The notes: generated from the sequence alone by a model not told the origin. A stretch of DNA of 64,000 nt from an uncultured Acidimicrobiales bacterium (GCA_938041035.1 CALHYX010000029.1:62001-126000), one strand, 5' to 3'. Numbered from the stretch's first letter, positions 7,401 through 16,067 are shown. A program made the numbers and translations.

Positions 7401-10400
7401 CTAATCGTCGTCGAGGATGAAGATGCTGCGGGCGCTCCCCCGCATCGTGGCGTTGGTGAGATCATCGAACTCGACGGCGAACCGTTCGAGGGTCCGCTCG
7501 GGTTCGCGGTCGCCGACGATGAGGATCGGCACCCGCATCACGGTCTCGCCGGGGGCGAAGACCACGACGCTCTCCACCGCCACGTAGTCGTCGGGCGCGG
7601 TCGCCGAACGGTCCTCGGTGCGCACCGCCACCCGAACCTCGCGTTCGCTCGGGGTGGACAGTCGCAAGAGCATGGTCGTGGCCCGGGTGCCCTCGTCGCG
7701 TTCGATGGCCAGCCGGCTGCCCACCAGCAGTCTCGGCGGGTCGTCGTCGTCGATGATGCGCACCAGGCCAAGTCCATAGAATCCGCCCATCACCGCGTTG
7801 GTCGGGGCGAAGAACCGGAGCACCACAAACTCCTCGTCCTCGTCGACGGCATCGTCGACGATGGCGACGGTGACGGTTGCCTGGGTCTCGCCCGGGGCGA
7901 AGGTCACCGTGCCGGAAGCGGCAATGAAATCGGCCGCCGACGCGGAGATGTCGTCGAGCGTCTCCCATTCGACGGTCACCGGCTGGGCAGCGGGCGCGGA
8001 CAACGCCACGGTGACCGTGGCGGTGCCAGCGTTTTCGTCGAGCGAGGCGAATCCGGGGACGATCACCGGAGGCTCGGCATCGACGCACCCGGGCGAGCCG
8101 GGCACGCACAACGCGACGATCACCGAGGGCGTGTTGGCCGCGAAGTCTCCGGGACTCGACCCGCCGCTGGTGCGCGAGCCGATGCCCGCACCCACGACGA
8201 TCGTGCCGTCGACCACGGCTGCGCCGGAGGCGATACCGGAGAACGTGCCCGAGTCGCCGACGATCTCGTCGTACAGCAGGGTCCCGTCCTCGGCGTCGTA
8301 CATCCGCAGGTGCGGCGTGATCACACTGCCGACGATGACCACGCCGGGCACGGCACTGGTCGAACCGAAGCTGGCATCGCCACCGGAGAAGTCGGTCTCG
8401 GTGTTCTGCCAGACCACGGCACCGGTGTCGATGTCGAGGGCGTGCACCGTGGGTCGTTGCGGGTCGTCGGGCTCAAACCCCGGCGCAGTCGAGAAGTAGA
8501 CGCGCCGCGCCGCCTGGTCGACGGATGCGGTGGCGATGATGCCACCGGCCGGGCCGCCGGCCACCACGTTGGTCTCCCAGTACGGCAGGTCGCGCGGGGC
8601 AGGGTCGTCCCACGCCAGCCCGGTGGCTTCGTTCACGCCATCGCGGTCGAGCACGTAGTAGGTGCCGTCCTTGTTGCCGATGCCGACGACGTCGGTCGGC
8701 GTACCGTCGACGTCGATCGAGAACAGGTTTGGCACACCGCCAAACGCGAGGTCGTCCGGATCGACCTCGCGGGGCCGCCACCGCCAGGCCGGCGTGCCGT
8801 CGAGGTGCAGGGCCACCAGCGCTTCGTCGAACGCAGGCATGTCGGGCCCGGGGGCAGGCGTGGTCGGGTCATCGTCGGTGTCGCAGTTGCTTGAGCCGAA
8901 ATAGAGCAGCGAGCGCACCGGGTCGTGGGCGGCCGAGGACCACACGTTGCCGCAGCCCGTCACGCTGCGGTCGTGATCGCAACCGGGCCGGGTGGCGAAA
9001 AAGTCGGCCGGTAGCCCGAGTTCGACGGTGCTGTGGTAGCCGTCGTAGGCCCGCACGTCGTCGCCGGGATAGGGCCGGCAGGTCGCGCCGGTTTCGGTGT
9101 CGAAGTACCAGGCCATGGTGCCGTCGGCGATGTCGACGGCGAAGAACCCTCCCTTGCCGGTGGCGACATCGTTGATGTCCATGCCGAAGTAGGCGGTGCC
9201 CCCGGTGACCAGCGGCGTCGACTCGATCTGGTTGCGTTCTCCATCGAACCCGCACAAGCCCGGGAATTCGCCCGTGACCGCATCGCGACAACCGGTGCCG
9301 CCGGAGAACCGCCACACCTCTTCGCCGGTCGCCGCGTCGATGGCGTAGAGGTTCTCGCCCGCCGCCATCAACGCCACCCGTCGGTCGCCGATGTCGGTGA
9401 TCGTCGGCGAGGCCGCACCGGGGAAGGAGGCACCCGGTTGGTCCTCCCACGCAAACCGCCAGATCTCGGATCCGTCGTCGAAGTCGAGCGCATAGAAGTT
9501 GCCGTCCCAGGAGCTGGCGAAGACCACCTTCTTCTCACCCACCCCGGGGAGGTCGACGGTGGCGACCGCGGGCGACGCGGTATTCACCGCTTCGGTGTCG
9601 AACCGCCACTTCTCGACGAGGTCGCCGACCGTGTCGGGGGTCAGGAAGGTCTCATCGGGGTTGAAAAAGGTGCGAGCGGGGCCACCCGCGAGGGTGGGCC
9701 ACGGCTCGATCGGCACATCGGGTTCCTGGAGGTTGCCCGGCGCGATCGCCAGGCCGTCGGGGAACCGCAACCCGTCGCGGACCACCTCGGGGGCCAACGG
9801 GTTGTCGTCGGCGTCGAACCGGATGCGCCACACCCGTCCGTCGGGGCCGGTGCTGACGTTCGGCAGCGTGCCGACCAGGTCGAGGTCGGTGTAGTACACG
9901 GTGCCGTCGCCGCCGACGGCCAGACCCTGGGGGTGCCCGGTCGGAATCGGGGGCAGCTCCTCCGCCGGGTCGAGCAGCAGGCGCACGACGTTGCCATCGA
10001 GGTCGTACTCGGCGATGTGTCCGCTGAGCACGCTCGCCGCATAGAGGTTGTCGTTCGGGGCCATGGCGAGACCGGAGAAGGTCAACATGCCGTCGCTCGG
10101 CACGGCAAAGGTCTCGCGCTGCACGGAGTCGGCCACCGGTGCGCCGGTCTCATCGGTGCCGCCGCACCCGCCAGCGGCATCGGCCGAGGTCGGAAACGGG
10201 GGCGAGAACCGTTCGATCGTGAGCCCGGACGACTGGGCGACGTACACGCGGCCGAGATCATCGATGGCGACCGCGCCGGTGGTGCCGAGGTCGGTGGCGA
10301 GCTTGCAGAAGTTCGTCGACGGTTCATTGGTGGCCGGGTAGGCGTCGGCCGGCCCGGGGAAGATGTCGTACGGAGCGAACCACATCATCAGCTGACCGTT

Positions 10401-10922
10401 CGCCGCGCCGAAGCCCTGCTCGCCAACCTCGCTCGTGAACAGCGTCCCGTCGGCGGCGAACTCGCAACCGATCGGTTCAGCCCCGGCCACGTTGTAGGTG
10501 GCGGTGAGCTTGCCGACCTGGGTGCCGTCGGCTTCGAACACGCCCCACCCGGCGGGCGGGCTGGGTTGGCCGGTGTCCTCGCCGGCGATGAAGCGCCCCG
10601 ACCCGTCGGGCACGAAGCAGATCTCGCCGTTGACGTCGCGGCCCGACGGGTCATCGCCCGTGCGTTCGATCAACACATCCTCGGCCAGCCGGGCGGTGCC
10701 GATGGTGTCGACGTCGTAGCGCCGCAACCGGTTGTTCTCCGTCGAGTACAACAGTTCGCCGACCCCGAACTCGATCGCCTCCGCGCCGGCATCGGTGGCC
10801 GGTCCGGCATCGCCGGTGGGTGCCGGCGCCGGCTGCGCCCCCGCGGTCGTCCCGAGCCCAAAGGAAACGGTCGCCAGTACCAAAAGCACCAAAAGGGACG
10901 GACGTATACGTGGAGGCAACAT
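7401..10922 (-). CDS. Large exported beta-propeller protein with two Calx-beta domains
   Basis: A protein of 1173 residues with a signal peptide ending near GTTAGAQ. Residues about 50-410 look like an NHL/SMP-30-like propeller, with repeated strands such as GLAMAPNDNLYAAS and GLAVGGDGTVYYTD. Residues about 430-930 are PQQ-type propeller repeats (NLYAIDAATGEEVWRFSG, VHALDIDTGAVVWQN), as in PQQ-dependent alcohol or polyvinyl-alcohol dehydrogenases. Two Calx-beta domains close the protein (about 950-1060 and 1065-1173) with DENAGTATVTVALS and FAPGETxxxVxV motifs. No haem CxxCH motif is visible. The function could be sugar/alcohol oxidation or adhesion; the PQQ ligands were not verified. The ATG follows TAAGCT by six bases. 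Confidence 0.8.
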   Translation of the reverse strand: MLPPRIRPSLLVLLVLATVSFGLGTTAGAQPAPAPTGDAGPATDAGAEAIEFGVGELLYSTENNRLRRYDVDTIGTARLAEDVLIERTGDDPSGRDVNGEICFVPDGSGRFIAGEDTGQPSPPAGWGVFEADGTQVGKLTATYNVAGAEPIGCEFAADGTLFTSEVGEQGFGAANGQLMMWFAPYDIFPGPADAYPATNEPSTNFCKLATDLGTTGAVAIDDLGRVYVAQSSGLTIERFSPPFPTSADAAGGCGGTDETGAPVADSVQRETFAVPSDGMLTFSGLAMAPNDNLYAASVLSGHIAEYDLDGNVVRLLLDPAEELPPIPTGHPQGLAVGGDGTVYYTDLDLVGTLPNVSTGPDGRVWRIRFDADDNPLAPEVVRDGLRFPDGLAIAPGNLQEPDVPIEPWPTLAGGPARTFFNPDETFLTPDTVGDLVEKWRFDTEAVNTASPAVATVDLPGVGEKKVVFASSWDGNFYALDFDDGSEIWRFAWEDQPGASFPGAASPTITDIGDRRVALMAAGENLYAIDAATGEEVWRFSGGTGCRDAVTGEFPGLCGFDGERNQIESTPLVTGGTAYFGMDINDVATGKGGFFAVDIADGTMAWYFDTETGATCRPYPGDDVRAYDGYHSTVELGLPADFFATRPGCDHDRSVTGCGNVWSSAAHDPVRSLLYFGSSNCDTDDDPTTPAPGPDMPAFDEALVALHLDGTPAWRWRPREVDPDDLAFGGVPNLFSIDVDGTPTDVVGIGNKDGTYYVLDRDGVNEATGLAWDDPAPRDLPYWETNVVAGGPAGGIIATASVDQAARRVYFSTAPGFEPDDPQRPTVHALDIDTGAVVWQNTETDFSGGDASFGSTSAVPGVVIVGSVITPHLRMYDAEDGTLLYDEIVGDSGTFSGIASGAAVVDGTIVVGAGIGSRTSGGSSPGDFAANTPSVIVALCVPGSPGCVDAEPPVIVPGFASLDENAGTATVTVALSAPAAQPVTVEWETLDDISASAADFIAASGTVTFAPGETQATVTVAIVDDAVDEDEEFVVLRFFAPTNAVMGGFYGLGLVRIIDDDDPPRLLVGSRLAIERDEGTRATTMLLRLSTPSEREVRVAVRTEDRSATAPDDYVAVESVVVFAPGETVMRVPILIVGDREPERTLERFAVEFDDLTNATMRGSARSIFILDDD

Positions 10923-10928
10923 CTCCCG

Positions 10929-10934
10929 AGCTTA
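10929..10934 (-). promoter_or_regulatory. -10 box of the propeller/Calx-beta gene
   Basis: On the minus strand TAAGCT is followed by six bases and then the ATG at 10922, a leaderless layout. Confidence 0.45.
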
Positions 10935-10988
10935 GGAACCGCCCCCACCACCGTCCACACGTCGGCAACCGCCGCCCGATCCCAAAAC

Positions 10989-11176
10989 GCTCAAATGAAC
11001 ACGTCCGACTACCTCAGGGGGTCAGACCCCACCTACCGCAGGGGGGTCAGACCCCACCACGGCTCAGGGGGGTCTGAGCCCGCCAAAACTCAGGGGGCCA
11101 GACCCCGCCAAACACAACAATGCTCAAATGAACACACGGTGGGGTCAGACCCCGGGCGACGGTGGGGTCAGACCCC
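10989..11176. repeat. Array of GGGGTCAGACCCC palindromes flanked by a 14-bp direct repeat
   Basis: Within the 337-bp gene-free gap (10923-11259) there are six copies or variants of the odd palindrome GGGGTC-A-GACCCC: 11017-11030, 11041-11055, 11067-11081 (variant TCTGAGCCC), 11093-11106 (one change), 11141-11153 and 11164-11176. A 14-bp direct repeat GCTCAAATGAACAC occurs at 10989-11002 and 11122-11135. Spacing is irregular (10-35 bp), unlike CRISPR. It resembles a REP-type element, but no transposase is in the window. The rest of the gap shows no gene. Confidence 0.8.
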
Positions 11177-11246
11177 GGGCGAGGACCCGCGGGCGGGTTC
11201 GAGCCGGCGAAGGGCGCCGCCTGACGGTTCGCGACCTGGCGAGGGC

Positions 11247-11252
11247 TAGCGT
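11247..11252 (+). promoter_or_regulatory. -10 box of the DUF1349 gene
   Basis: TAGCGT is followed by seven bases and then the ATG at 11260. No Shine-Dalgarno is present. Confidence 0.45.
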
Positions 11253-11259
11253 GCTGCGG

Positions 11260-11964
11260 ATGAGCGACGCCAGCGAAACCAGCCCCGACGGGGAGAACGC
11301 CACCGGACCGGACGACGCAAGCGGGGAAGACCCGGCGGTTCCGGCCGCCGCATCCCCGGGACCGCCGCCACCGTCAGTGCCCCAGATCCAGGGTGCCCCG
11401 CCGTTGCGTTGGCTCGGCGCCGGAGGCCAGGCCACGTTCGCCGGCGACCTCACCATGACCGCGGGACCCGAAACCGACTGGTTCAACGATCCGACCGGGG
11501 CGCGACTCGCCTCGGCTCCCGCGCTGGTATTTCCTGCCGAGGGCGATTGTCAGCTCAGCGCCCGCGTGTCCGTCGATTTCCAATCGACCTTCGACGCCGG
11601 TGTGTTGTTCGTTCATCAGTCCGAGGACGACTACGCCAAACTCTGCCTCGAGTACTCCCCCGACTTCGACCCGATGGTCGTGTCCGTGGTCACCCGGGGC
11701 ACCTCCGACGACGCCAACGGGCCGGCGCTGGGCGCCTCGTCGGCCCATCTCCGCATCTCGCGCGTGGGCGACATGCTCGCGTTCCACTATTCGACCGATG
11801 GCGACTGGTGGAAACTCAACCGCCTGTTCCAGTTGCGCGACCCGGGCCAACCCACGTCGTTCGGCTTCTTCGCCCAGTCGCCGAACGGCACCGGGTGCAC
11901 CGCCACGTTCGCCGACATCTCCTTCACCGACACCACCCTCGACGATCCCCGCGACGGCAACTAA
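11260..11964 (+). CDS. DUF1349-family concanavalin-like protein
   Basis: A protein of 234 residues. The first 45 are acidic and Pro-rich, and the rest is a jelly-roll domain of the DUF1349 family. Typical features are TDWFNDPTG, DAGVLFVHQSEDDYAKLCLE, HLRISRVGDMLAFHYSTDG and the closing GFFAQSPNGTGCTATF. The fold is that of lectin/glucanase sandwiches, but the enzymatic function of this family is not settled. No signal peptide is visible, so it should be cytoplasmic. The start at 11260 is set by a TAGCGT box seven bases upstream. It sits next to the palindrome array and is convergent with the decarboxylase gene. Confidence 0.82.
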   Translation: MSDASETSPDGENATGPDDASGEDPAVPAAASPGPPPPSVPQIQGAPPLRWLGAGGQATFAGDLTMTAGPETDWFNDPTGARLASAPALVFPAEGDCQLSARVSVDFQSTFDAGVLFVHQSEDDYAKLCLEYSPDFDPMVVSVVTRGTSDDANGPALGASSAHLRISRVGDMLAFHYSTDGDWWKLNRLFQLRDPGQPTSFGFFAQSPNGTGCTATFADISFTDTTLDDPRDGN

Positions 11965-11985
11965 CCGGCCACTCACGCCGTCGCC

Positions 11986-12031
11986 CTAGGACAGCTCTCT
12001 AGGACATGGCTCTCTAGGACATCTAGGACAT
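11986..12031 (-). repeat. Repeated ATGTCCTAG at the decarboxylase stop codon
   Basis: Plus-strand CTAGGACAT or CTAGGACAG occurs at 11986-11994, 11999-12007, 12014-12022 and 12023-12031. On the minus strand the copy at 12023-12031 supplies the last two codons and the TAG of the decarboxylase. The next two copies are in the same frame, giving three tandem in-frame TAG codons. Confidence 0.8.
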
Positions 12032-13381
12032 GGCGTCGAGGATGAACGTGATGTCGTCGGCCGTGGTGAGCGGGTTGACGAAACAGAACCGGTAGACCGG
12101 TTCGCCGAGGTGCCGCGACGGCACGACGAACGCGGTGCCGTCGCCCATCATCTTCTCGGTCCACGCCTGGTATTGGGCGGCGTCCCAGCCGGGACGCCGA
12201 AACACCACGATCGACAGCGACGGCTCGACCACCAGCTCGACGTGGTCCGCGGCCCGGATCTGACGGGCGGCCTCCTCGGCCAGATCGAGCGTGACCTGCA
12301 CGGCCTCGCCGTAGGCGTCGGTGCCGTGGGTGGCGAGGGAAAACCAGAACGGCAACCCGCGGGTGCGCCGGGTGAGGTGGATGGCGAAATCCGACGGGTT
12401 CCAGTCGCCGTAGGCGTCGAGGAACTCGAGGTAACCCGCGTGTTGGGCATGCACCGCCCGGGCGGCATCGGGTGTTCGGTAGAGCAGGGCGCAGCAGTCG
12501 AACGGCGCGAACAACCACTTGTGCGGATCGATGATGAGCGAGTCGGCCAACTCGATGCCGTCGAACAGACCGTGCGCGTCCGGGGCCGCCAGCCCGGCGC
12601 CGCCGTAGGCACCGTCGACGTGAAACCAGACCTCGCGTTCGCGACACAGTTCGCCGATGCCGCGCAGGTCGTCGATCCGACCCAGGTTGGTGGTCCCCGA
12701 TGTGGCCACCACGCCGCACACGCGGTCGCCGTGTTCGTCGAGCACGGCGCGGACGGCGTCGCCCTGCATGCAGAAGTCATCGTCCATCGGCACCGGGATC
12801 ACATCGGCGGCCATCACAAGGCAAGCCGACTCCACCGAGGAATGAGCCGCCTCGGAGGCGAGGAAGGCCCAGCGCGACGGCACCTCACCCCCGGCCTCGA
12901 TGCGCCGTTGCTCGGCATCGTGGCGGGCGGCGACCATGGCCGAGAGGTTGCCGATGGTGCCTCCGGGCACGAACACCCCGCCGGATCCCTCGGGCATGCC
13001 CGCGAGTGCCCGCAGCCAGTCGAGAGCCTCGTTCTCGGCGTAGACCGCGCCCGCGCCTTCGATCCACGAGCCGCCGTAGATCGACGATGCACCGACCACC
13101 AGGTCGAACAGCACCGCTGCTTCCGTCGGGGCCGCAGGCACGAAGGACAGGTAGCGCGGGAAGTCGGGCGACAGGCTGGCCGGGGCGAGCACCTCGGCGA
13201 ACAACTCGAGGGCGCGCTCGCCGCCGATGCCCCCGGCGGTGATCATGGGCCCGCACGCGGCCTCGATCTCGTCGTGGGTCTTCGGGTGATCGAGGGGAAT
13301 CGGATCGAGCCGACAGCGTTCGCGCGCGTAGGCGACGATGTCGTCGGCCAGGTCGTCGATCCCGGAGTTGTACTTGTGCAC
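12023..13381 (-). CDS. Group II PLP-dependent amino acid decarboxylase
   Basis: A cytoplasmic enzyme of 452 residues in the aromatic-L-amino-acid/glutamate/histidine decarboxylase family. The PLP lysine is Lys288 in SLIIDPHKWLF. Other family marks are FVPGGTIGNLSAMVAAR, ATSGTTNLGRID and FHVDGAYGGAGL, which supplies the Asp to the pyridine nitrogen. The GTG at 13381 is preferred because GGAGGA sits about seven bases upstream and the family N-terminus follows. The gene begins 13 bases after the binding-protein gene, so the two are co-transcribed. Substrate cannot be assigned; an aromatic amino acid or another L-amino acid is possible. Confidence 0.9.
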   Translation of the reverse strand: MHKYNSGIDDLADDIVAYARERCRLDPIPLDHPKTHDEIEAACGPMITAGGIGGERALELFAEVLAPASLSPDFPRYLSFVPAAPTEAAVLFDLVVGASSIYGGSWIEGAGAVYAENEALDWLRALAGMPEGSGGVFVPGGTIGNLSAMVAARHDAEQRRIEAGGEVPSRWAFLASEAAHSSVESACLVMAADVIPVPMDDDFCMQGDAVRAVLDEHGDRVCGVVATSGTTNLGRIDDLRGIGELCREREVWFHVDGAYGGAGLAAPDAHGLFDGIELADSLIIDPHKWLFAPFDCCALLYRTPDAARAVHAQHAGYLEFLDAYGDWNPSDFAIHLTRRTRGLPFWFSLATHGTDAYGEAVQVTLDLAEEAARQIRAADHVELVVEPSLSIVVFRRPGWDAAQYQAWTEKMMGDGTAFVVPSRHLGEPVYRFCFVNPLTTADDITFILDAMS

Positions 13382-13394
13382 CGATGTCCTCCGG

Positions 13395-14576
13395 TCAGCC
13401 GATGAGGCTGGCGAATCGTTGTTCGAGTTCGGTCTCGTCGTCGGCGTCCATCGAACCCCAGGTGAACAACCGCCGTTTGGTCTCGTCGTCGGGAAACAAG
13501 ATGGGGTTGTCGGCCAGCGCGGCGGCGTCGGAGCCGAGGTCGGCCAGGGCGTCCTGCACGCCGATGACGGGCGAGATGTACTGCACCCAGTTGGTGATGT
13601 TCGCCGCGTTGCGCGGCTCGTAGACATGGTTCATCCACAGCCCGGCGGCGGCCACGTTCGGTGACCCTTGCGGAATCACCATGGTGTCGAACCATTGGAT
13701 CGCGCCCTCTTCGGGGATCACGAATTCGAGGTCGGGTCGGTCGCCCTGGAGGAGCACGGTGTCGCCCGACCAGGCCATGGCGATGTCGATGTCGCCGGCG
13801 GCGAGCAGGTCGGCAAACTCGTTGGCGGTGAACATCGAGATCTGCCCCGATGTGACGACACCCTCGAGAAGATCGAGCGCGGCGCTGGCGGTCGCGAACG
13901 TTGGCCGGGACGGGTCGTCGCCGTTCAACAACATGGCGAAACCAACGGTTTCGCGCATCTCGACAATGAGCGATACCCGGCCCGCAAACTCGGGGTCGAA
14001 CAGGTCGGCGATCTGGCGGATCTCCCGGCCGGTCCGCGCGGGGTCGTAGGCGATGCCGGTAATGCCGCCCTGCCACGGCATCTGGAAACGCGATCCGCGG
14101 TCCCACGAATTGGTGAGAAACGCGGGCTCGATGTTGACGTGATTCGGCACGACCTCGAGCGGGATCTGCTCGGCCCACCCCCGCTCGATCATGCGGGCGG
14201 CCAGCCAGTACGTCGGCACGATGATGTCGAACCCGGTCGACCGACCGTTCGACAGGCTCGGCAGGATGAGGTCCTCCCACGCAGCCGCGTTGTCCTCGTA
14301 ACTCTCGTCGTAGTTGATCGACATACCGAGCTTGGCCGAGGCGTCGCTCAGCGTGTCGACATAGCTGGGGTCGTCCGGATCCGGCGGGTCGATGTATTCG
14401 GACCAGGTGAGGATGTTGAGCTCGGTCGCGCCACCGATTTCGTTCGATCGGAACCCGCCGGCGCTGCTGCACCCGGCCAGGCCCGCCACCCCGAGCGCGG
14501 CTGCTCCGCCGAGGAATCCACGCCGACTGAGCCCTCGGGACGAACGGGTTGACGGGTGTGGCAGTCGGCGTCTCAT
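13395..14576 (-). CDS. PotD/PotF-like substrate-binding lipoprotein
   Basis: A protein of 393 residues. The N-terminus has a Tat motif (SRRGFLGG) followed by a lipobox (GLAGCSS), so it is probably exported folded and lipid-anchored. The body matches polyamine-type binding proteins: LNILTWSEYIDP, FDIIVPTYWLAARMIERGW, PWQGGITGIAYDP and an AMAWSGD strand. No ABC permease or ATPase gene is nearby. Its ATG overlaps the stop of the GlnX-like gene (ATGA), so it is translationally coupled to a membrane sensor rather than to a transporter. A sensory role in ligand capture for the GlnX-like protein is the likeliest reading. Confidence 0.88.
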   Translation of the reverse strand: MRRRLPHPSTRSSRGLSRRGFLGGAAALGVAGLAGCSSAGGFRSNEIGGATELNILTWSEYIDPPDPDDPSYVDTLSDASAKLGMSINYDESYEDNAAAWEDLILPSLSNGRSTGFDIIVPTYWLAARMIERGWAEQIPLEVVPNHVNIEPAFLTNSWDRGSRFQMPWQGGITGIAYDPARTGREIRQIADLFDPEFAGRVSLIVEMRETVGFAMLLNGDDPSRPTFATASAALDLLEGVVTSGQISMFTANEFADLLAAGDIDIAMAWSGDTVLLQGDRPDLEFVIPEEGAIQWFDTMVIPQGSPNVAAAGLWMNHVYEPRNAANITNWVQYISPVIGVQDALADLGSDAAALADNPILFPDDETKRRLFTWGSMDADDETELEQRFASLIG

Positions 14577-15970
14577 CGGTATTCGGCAATCCGTTGTTGG
14601 AAGCCCCACAAGGCGAGCAGGGCGGCGAGCAGGGGCAGGGCGATCATGAGCCACGTGAGGTTGTCGAGATCTCGCCGGGCCTGTCCCACGCCATCGCTGA
14701 ACTGGGCGCGGTTGTCGAGCAGCACGCTTTCGACCGCGGTGTTAAAGCCGTTGAACGTGGAGTTGCCGGGGCCGACGGCCAACGCCCGGGCCCGGTCGAT
14801 TTCGCCGGCGGCGGCCGCGGCACGGATCTCCTCGCTGGAGTCGACGTAGCGTTGCCAACGGGCGAGTAACTCGACCGTGGCCGCCACCTCGCGGGCCGAG
14901 TCGGCCTGCCGGTTGGCGTCGACGAGGAGCCCGTTGGCGTTGGGCTGACGCCGCAGGGCCTGGTTCAGCAGCTCCGGGTCGGCGGGTCGGTCGAGCAAGG
15001 CCCGGGTGAGGGTGCCACGCCGGTCGGAGTCGAACGGGTTGCCCGCGATGAGCGCCAGGCTCTCCTCGGTTTTGTACTGATAGGCCGTGGCCTGGATGTC
15101 GGCGGTGAGCTCGATCGATTCGTACCCGCCGTCGTCGGCCGCGTTGAGGTTGGTGGTCCGATTGGTACGGGCCACGACGATGAGGACGAGCGCGGCCGCG
15201 AGCAACACGGTGGCGAGCAGGATCGGCAGGTTGAGTAGCCGGTTGGTGCGGCGGTAGAGCACGAGTTGGCTCACGATGGCGACGAGCAGGGCGAGACCCA
15301 GAAACGCCAGCGCGATGACGTATAGCAGTTGACCGGACTCGACGTCGGCTTCGAGCCCGTCGGCCGCGATGACCGATACCGATTCCAGTTCCGGGTTGAT
15401 GCCTTCGCCGACGAGGGCGAGCGCATCGCTCAGCTGGTCGGCGCCACCCAGCCCGGCCTGGTTGGCAAAGCGCGATGCCTCGATCAACCCGGCGTAGGTG
15501 GTGATCTGCGACGACACCCGCTTCAGCGACGCGTGGGCTTCGGGTTCGTCACCGATCAAACGGGCGACCTCCTCCACCTGTTGGCTGGCCCGCTCGATCG
15601 CCGTTTCATAGAGGCGACGCTGCGAACGGTCCTCGTCGACGCCGGACAAAAAGACGGCGGTAGCTGCGGAATCGGCCTCGGCGAGGCTGGCCCGCACATC
15701 CTGCACGGCGACGAGTACCGGACCGGAGTTCTCCCGGGCCCGGTCGGTGCTCGTGGTCACGGTAAAGGCCGCGATCGCCGCGGCCAGCCCGGCGAGGGCC
15801 ACCGAGGCAACGGTGAGGATCGACAGAAACCGGAACCGAGTCGGCGTCGCCGGGCCGCGGCCGACGGGCTCCACCCGAATCGGCGCGTTGGAGTAGGTCG
15901 CTTTGGGCCGGGCGGTGGCGGAGGTCGCGCTGGAGGGCGCGTTGGGGGTACTGGTTCTGGGAGCCGTCAT
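14573..15970 (-). CDS. GlnX-like four-helix membrane sensor
   Basis: A protein of 465 residues. A Ser/Ala/Thr/Pro-rich cytoplasmic N-terminus (1-45) is followed by four predicted membrane segments at about 48-71, 217-239, 246-268 and 437-458. They enclose two large helical extracytoplasmic domains (72-215 and 270-436). This is the topology of actinobacterial GlnX, which links a binding lipoprotein to the kinase PknG. The next gene encodes a binding lipoprotein and a PknG homologue lies 12 kb away, supporting the assignment. GlnX identity is inferred from topology and context. Its ATG overlaps the stop of a leaderless mini-ORF. Confidence 0.75.
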   Translation of the reverse strand: MTAPRTSTPNAPSSATSATARPKATYSNAPIRVEPVGRGPATPTRFRFLSILTVASVALAGLAAAIAAFTVTTSTDRARENSGPVLVAVQDVRASLAEADSAATAVFLSGVDEDRSQRRLYETAIERASQQVEEVARLIGDEPEAHASLKRVSSQITTYAGLIEASRFANQAGLGGADQLSDALALVGEGINPELESVSVIAADGLEADVESGQLLYVIALAFLGLALLVAIVSQLVLYRRTNRLLNLPILLATVLLAAALVLIVVARTNRTTNLNAADDGGYESIELTADIQATAYQYKTEESLALIAGNPFDSDRRGTLTRALLDRPADPELLNQALRRQPNANGLLVDANRQADSAREVAATVELLARWQRYVDSSEEIRAAAAAGEIDRARALAVGPGNSTFNGFNTAVESVLLDNRAQFSDGVGQARRDLDNLTWLMIALPLLAALLALWGFQQRIAEYR

Positions 15971-15990
15971 CGACGCCCGCTGCTGGTCAT
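15967..15990 (-). CDS. Leaderless leader peptide MTSSGRR (candidate)
   Basis: Minus-strand ATG at 15990 begins seven bases after TATGAT and encodes seven residues. Its TGA overlaps the ATG of the GlnX-like gene (ATGA). The GlnX-like start has no Shine-Dalgarno sequence of its own, so coupling is plausible. The peptide ends in Arg-Arg. Confidence 0.4.
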   Translation of the reverse strand: MTSSGRR

Positions 15991-15997
15991 GGCGACG

Positions 15998-16003
15998 ATC
16001 ATA
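15998..16003 (-). promoter_or_regulatory. -10 box of the GlnX-like operon
   Basis: TATGAT on the minus strand, seven bases before the mini-ORF ATG at 15990. It is the closest match to the TATAAT consensus among the boxes listed in this window. Confidence 0.5.
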
Positions 16004-16067
16004 GGGGCCGGATCTCCCCGCATCGGAGCGGCTGTCCGCGAACGAGTCCCGTACGGCCGCTCGGCGG

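Noticed and set aside
10989..11176. Possible CRISPR array
   Set aside because: The repeats are only 13-15 bp, variable and palindromic, the spacers are irregular (10-35 bp), and no cas gene is present.
9033..11249. Open frame of 738 codons opposite the propeller/Calx-beta gene and into the palindrome array
   Set aside because: It has no recognisable domain, and it continues through the repetitive non-coding array.
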